A DNA stretch of 7,178 bases from DATBFX01 sp036558305 (GTDB taxonomy: Bacteria; Chloroflexota; Chloroflexia; Thermomicrobiales; UBA6265). The position numbers were made by a program, and so were the translations under genes. Below are positions 6,129 through 7,178 of the stretch, one piece after another. Every line of letters starts with the position of its first letter. The stretch's first letter is position 1. Below the pieces are notes generated by a model that was given only the letters and a program-made list of their open reading frames with translations, was not told where the DNA came from and searched no databases. The DNA lies in the NCBI GenBank assembly GCA_036558305.1, contig DATBFX010000202.1:1-7178 (forward strand), given 5' to 3'.

Positions 6129-6157
6129 CCTCGGCATGACGACCATGCTGGCCGAGG
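6129..6157 (+). promoter_or_regulatory. Hairpin presenting the asparaginase start codon in its loop
   Basis: CCTCGGC (6129-6135) and GCCGAGG (6151-6157) form a perfect 7-bp GC-rich stem. The 15-nt loop begins exactly with ATG 6136 and also contains ATG 6145. The ribosome-binding AAGGGG (6122-6127) stays just outside the stem. Such a structure could dampen initiation, but it may be fortuitous in GC-rich DNA. Confidence 0.3.
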
Positions 6158-7155
6158 TGACGCGCGGCGACGCGGTCGAAAGCGTGCACGCCGGCACGAT
6201 CGCGGTCGTCGATACGGATGGACGGCTTGTGGCGTGGGCCGGGGACGTCGAGACGTTCGCGTACTTTCGGTCGTCGGCGAAACCGTTTCAGGCGATACCG
6301 GTGGTCGAGAGCGGAGCGGCCGATGCGTTTCGATTCGCACCGGCCGAGCTGGCGCTGTGTTGCGCGTCGCACTACGGGGAGCCGCATCACCAACGCGACG
6401 TCGCCGCGATGCTTGCCAAAATCGGATTGACCAAGGCGGCGTTGCGGTGCGGGGCTCCTTTGCCGACGGACGAAGAGGAGGCGGGACGGGTCCTCGCGGG
6501 TCTCGTCCCGAGATCGCCTCTGCAATGCGATTGTTCGGGGAAGCACACCGGGATGCTGGCGACGTGCGTGCATCTGCGGTATCCGATCGAAACGTACCTC
6601 GATCCGGAGCATCCGCTGCAGCGGACGATCCGGGGCATCATCGCCGAGGTCTGCCGGGTGCCGGAGTCGGGACTGGTCCTCGCGACGGACGGGTGCAGCG
6701 TGCCGACCTTCGGAACGTCGATCCGGGCGTTTGCGACGGCGTTCGCGGTGCTCGCACAGCCCGACCGGGTACCGGAGAAGGCGGGTGGGCGTCACGCGGC
6801 GGCGTTGAACCGATTGCGGAACGCGATGACGGCGCACCCGGAGAACGTGGCGGGCACGGGAGATCTGGTGACCAATCTGATGGCCGTTGCCGGGGGCCGG
6901 ATCGCGGCCAAGACCGGAGCGGAGGGGTTGATTTGCCTCGCGCTTCCGGAGCGTGGCCTTGGGATCGCGATTCGGATCGCCGATGGGACGTACCGGGCGC
7001 ACGAGGTGGTCGTGCCGGCCGTGCTGGAGCAGTTGGGAGCGGTCGACGCGTCGGTGATCGCGGCGGTGAGGGCGCGGAACAGTCCGGAGATCCGGAATCA
7101 CAACGGCTGGCACGTGGGCGACCTGCGGGCGGCGTTTCGCTTGGAGTTGGCATAG
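6136..7155 (+). CDS. L-asparaginase II family protein (R. etli type)
   Basis: The 339-residue product matches the length and motifs of the asparaginase II family typified by Rhizobium etli, which hydrolyses L-asparagine to aspartate and ammonia and is unrelated to E. coli AnsA/AnsB. Visible motifs are RGDAVESVHAG (10-20), RSSAKPFQAIPVVESGA (45-61), CCASHYGEPHH (75-85), CDCSGKHTGM (131-140), YLDPEHPLQ (154-162), TDGCSVPTFG (184-193) and AAKTGAEG (257-264). By alignment from memory, Ser46, Lys49, Ser78 and Lys259 match the catalytic Ser-Lys residues of the R. etli enzyme, and Cys133, Lys136 and Cys187 match its zinc-binding residues, so it should be active. ATG 6136 has AAGGGG 8 nt upstream; ATG 6145 is an alternative. 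The frame is also open back to GTG 5971, but that extension would be translated heptamer repeat and lacks family homology. It probably acts in the cytoplasm, since no signal peptide is seen. Confidence 0.93.
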   Translation: MTTMLAEVTRGDAVESVHAGTIAVVDTDGRLVAWAGDVETFAYFRSSAKPFQAIPVVESGAADAFRFAPAELALCCASHYGEPHHQRDVAAMLAKIGLTKAALRCGAPLPTDEEEAGRVLAGLVPRSPLQCDCSGKHTGMLATCVHLRYPIETYLDPEHPLQRTIRGIIAEVCRVPESGLVLATDGCSVPTFGTSIRAFATAFAVLAQPDRVPEKAGGRHAAALNRLRNAMTAHPENVAGTGDLVTNLMAVAGGRIAAKTGAEGLICLALPERGLGIAIRIADGTYRAHEVVVPAVLEQLGAVDASVIAAVRARNSPEIRNHNGWHVGDLRAAFRLELA

Positions 7156-7178
7156 TGCCCATCGAAATAAGAGAGGTG
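7155..7178 (+). CDS. Start of a following gene (partial, eight codons)
   Basis: GTG at 7155-7157 overlaps the asparaginase TAG by one base and opens a frame to the window end that reads MPIEIREV. GGAG at 7143-7146 lies 8 nt upstream, so translational coupling to the asparaginase is plausible. The N-terminus recalls those of some GNAT acetyltransferases, but eight residues cannot support a function. Confidence 0.4.

Noticed and set aside
5728..7113. Minus-strand 461-codon open frame, with SSKLEAR repeats
   Set aside because: It is antisense to cupin and asparaginase; the repeated peptide is only the translated heptamer array.
1..7178. A new multi-gene defence, toxin or biosynthetic system
   Set aside because: The genes belong to unrelated housekeeping or envelope families on two strands, with only one or two probable gene pairs and no nuclease, toxin, recombinase or carrier-type component.

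Overview
The window is about 65% GC and most likely comes from a Chloroflexota bacterium near the Thermomicrobia/Sphaerobacter group. Three things point that way: an exported Cys-rich protein beginning MDGRRFDNLARSL with a twin-Arg signal-like segment; an L,D-transpeptidase carrying two copies of the 'ETGH...GGL.IFG.PLSE...VQ.FERA' repeat common in secreted Chloroflexota proteins; and GC-rich codon use. This placement rests on remembered family traits, not on a database search.

Layout. Four genes lie on the minus strand: (1) a Cys-rich secreted protein, ATG at 924, running off the left edge with no stop; (2) a Gfo/Idh/MocA-family oxidoreductase (1386-2414); (3) a membrane-anchored protein with a probable TIM-barrel-like extracellular domain of unknown function (2441-3592, possibly starting at 3811), 26 nt upstream of gene 2 and probably in one operon with it; (4) an exported L,D-transpeptidase with N-terminal repeats and two SH3-like domains (3857-5419). 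The plus strand then carries a single-domain cupin (5612-5974), an asparaginase II-type (Rhizobium etli-like) L-asparaginase (6136-7155), and the first eight codons of another gene overlapping the asparaginase stop codon. The main non-coding stretch is 925-1385, which holds an AT-rich cluster of palindromes and a terminator-like hairpin.

The strongest non-genic signal is a 151-bp element at 5970-6120 between cupin and asparaginase. It is bounded by a perfect 26-bp inverted repeat built from the heptamer CGAGCTT (6.7 copies on the left, 3 inverted copies on the right). It looks like a small dispersed heptamer-repeat element that has entered an otherwise tight gene pair. A second, GC-rich hairpin repeat sits in the divergent region between the transpeptidase and the cupin.

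Three products (Cys-rich protein, TIM-barrel-like protein, transpeptidase) act at or outside the cell envelope. The oxidoreductase, cupin and asparaginase are ordinary cytoplasmic metabolic proteins. I see no defence system, CRISPR array, RNA gene, transposase or biosynthetic cluster. The region reads as normal chromosome with interesting repeats rather than a new multi-gene system.
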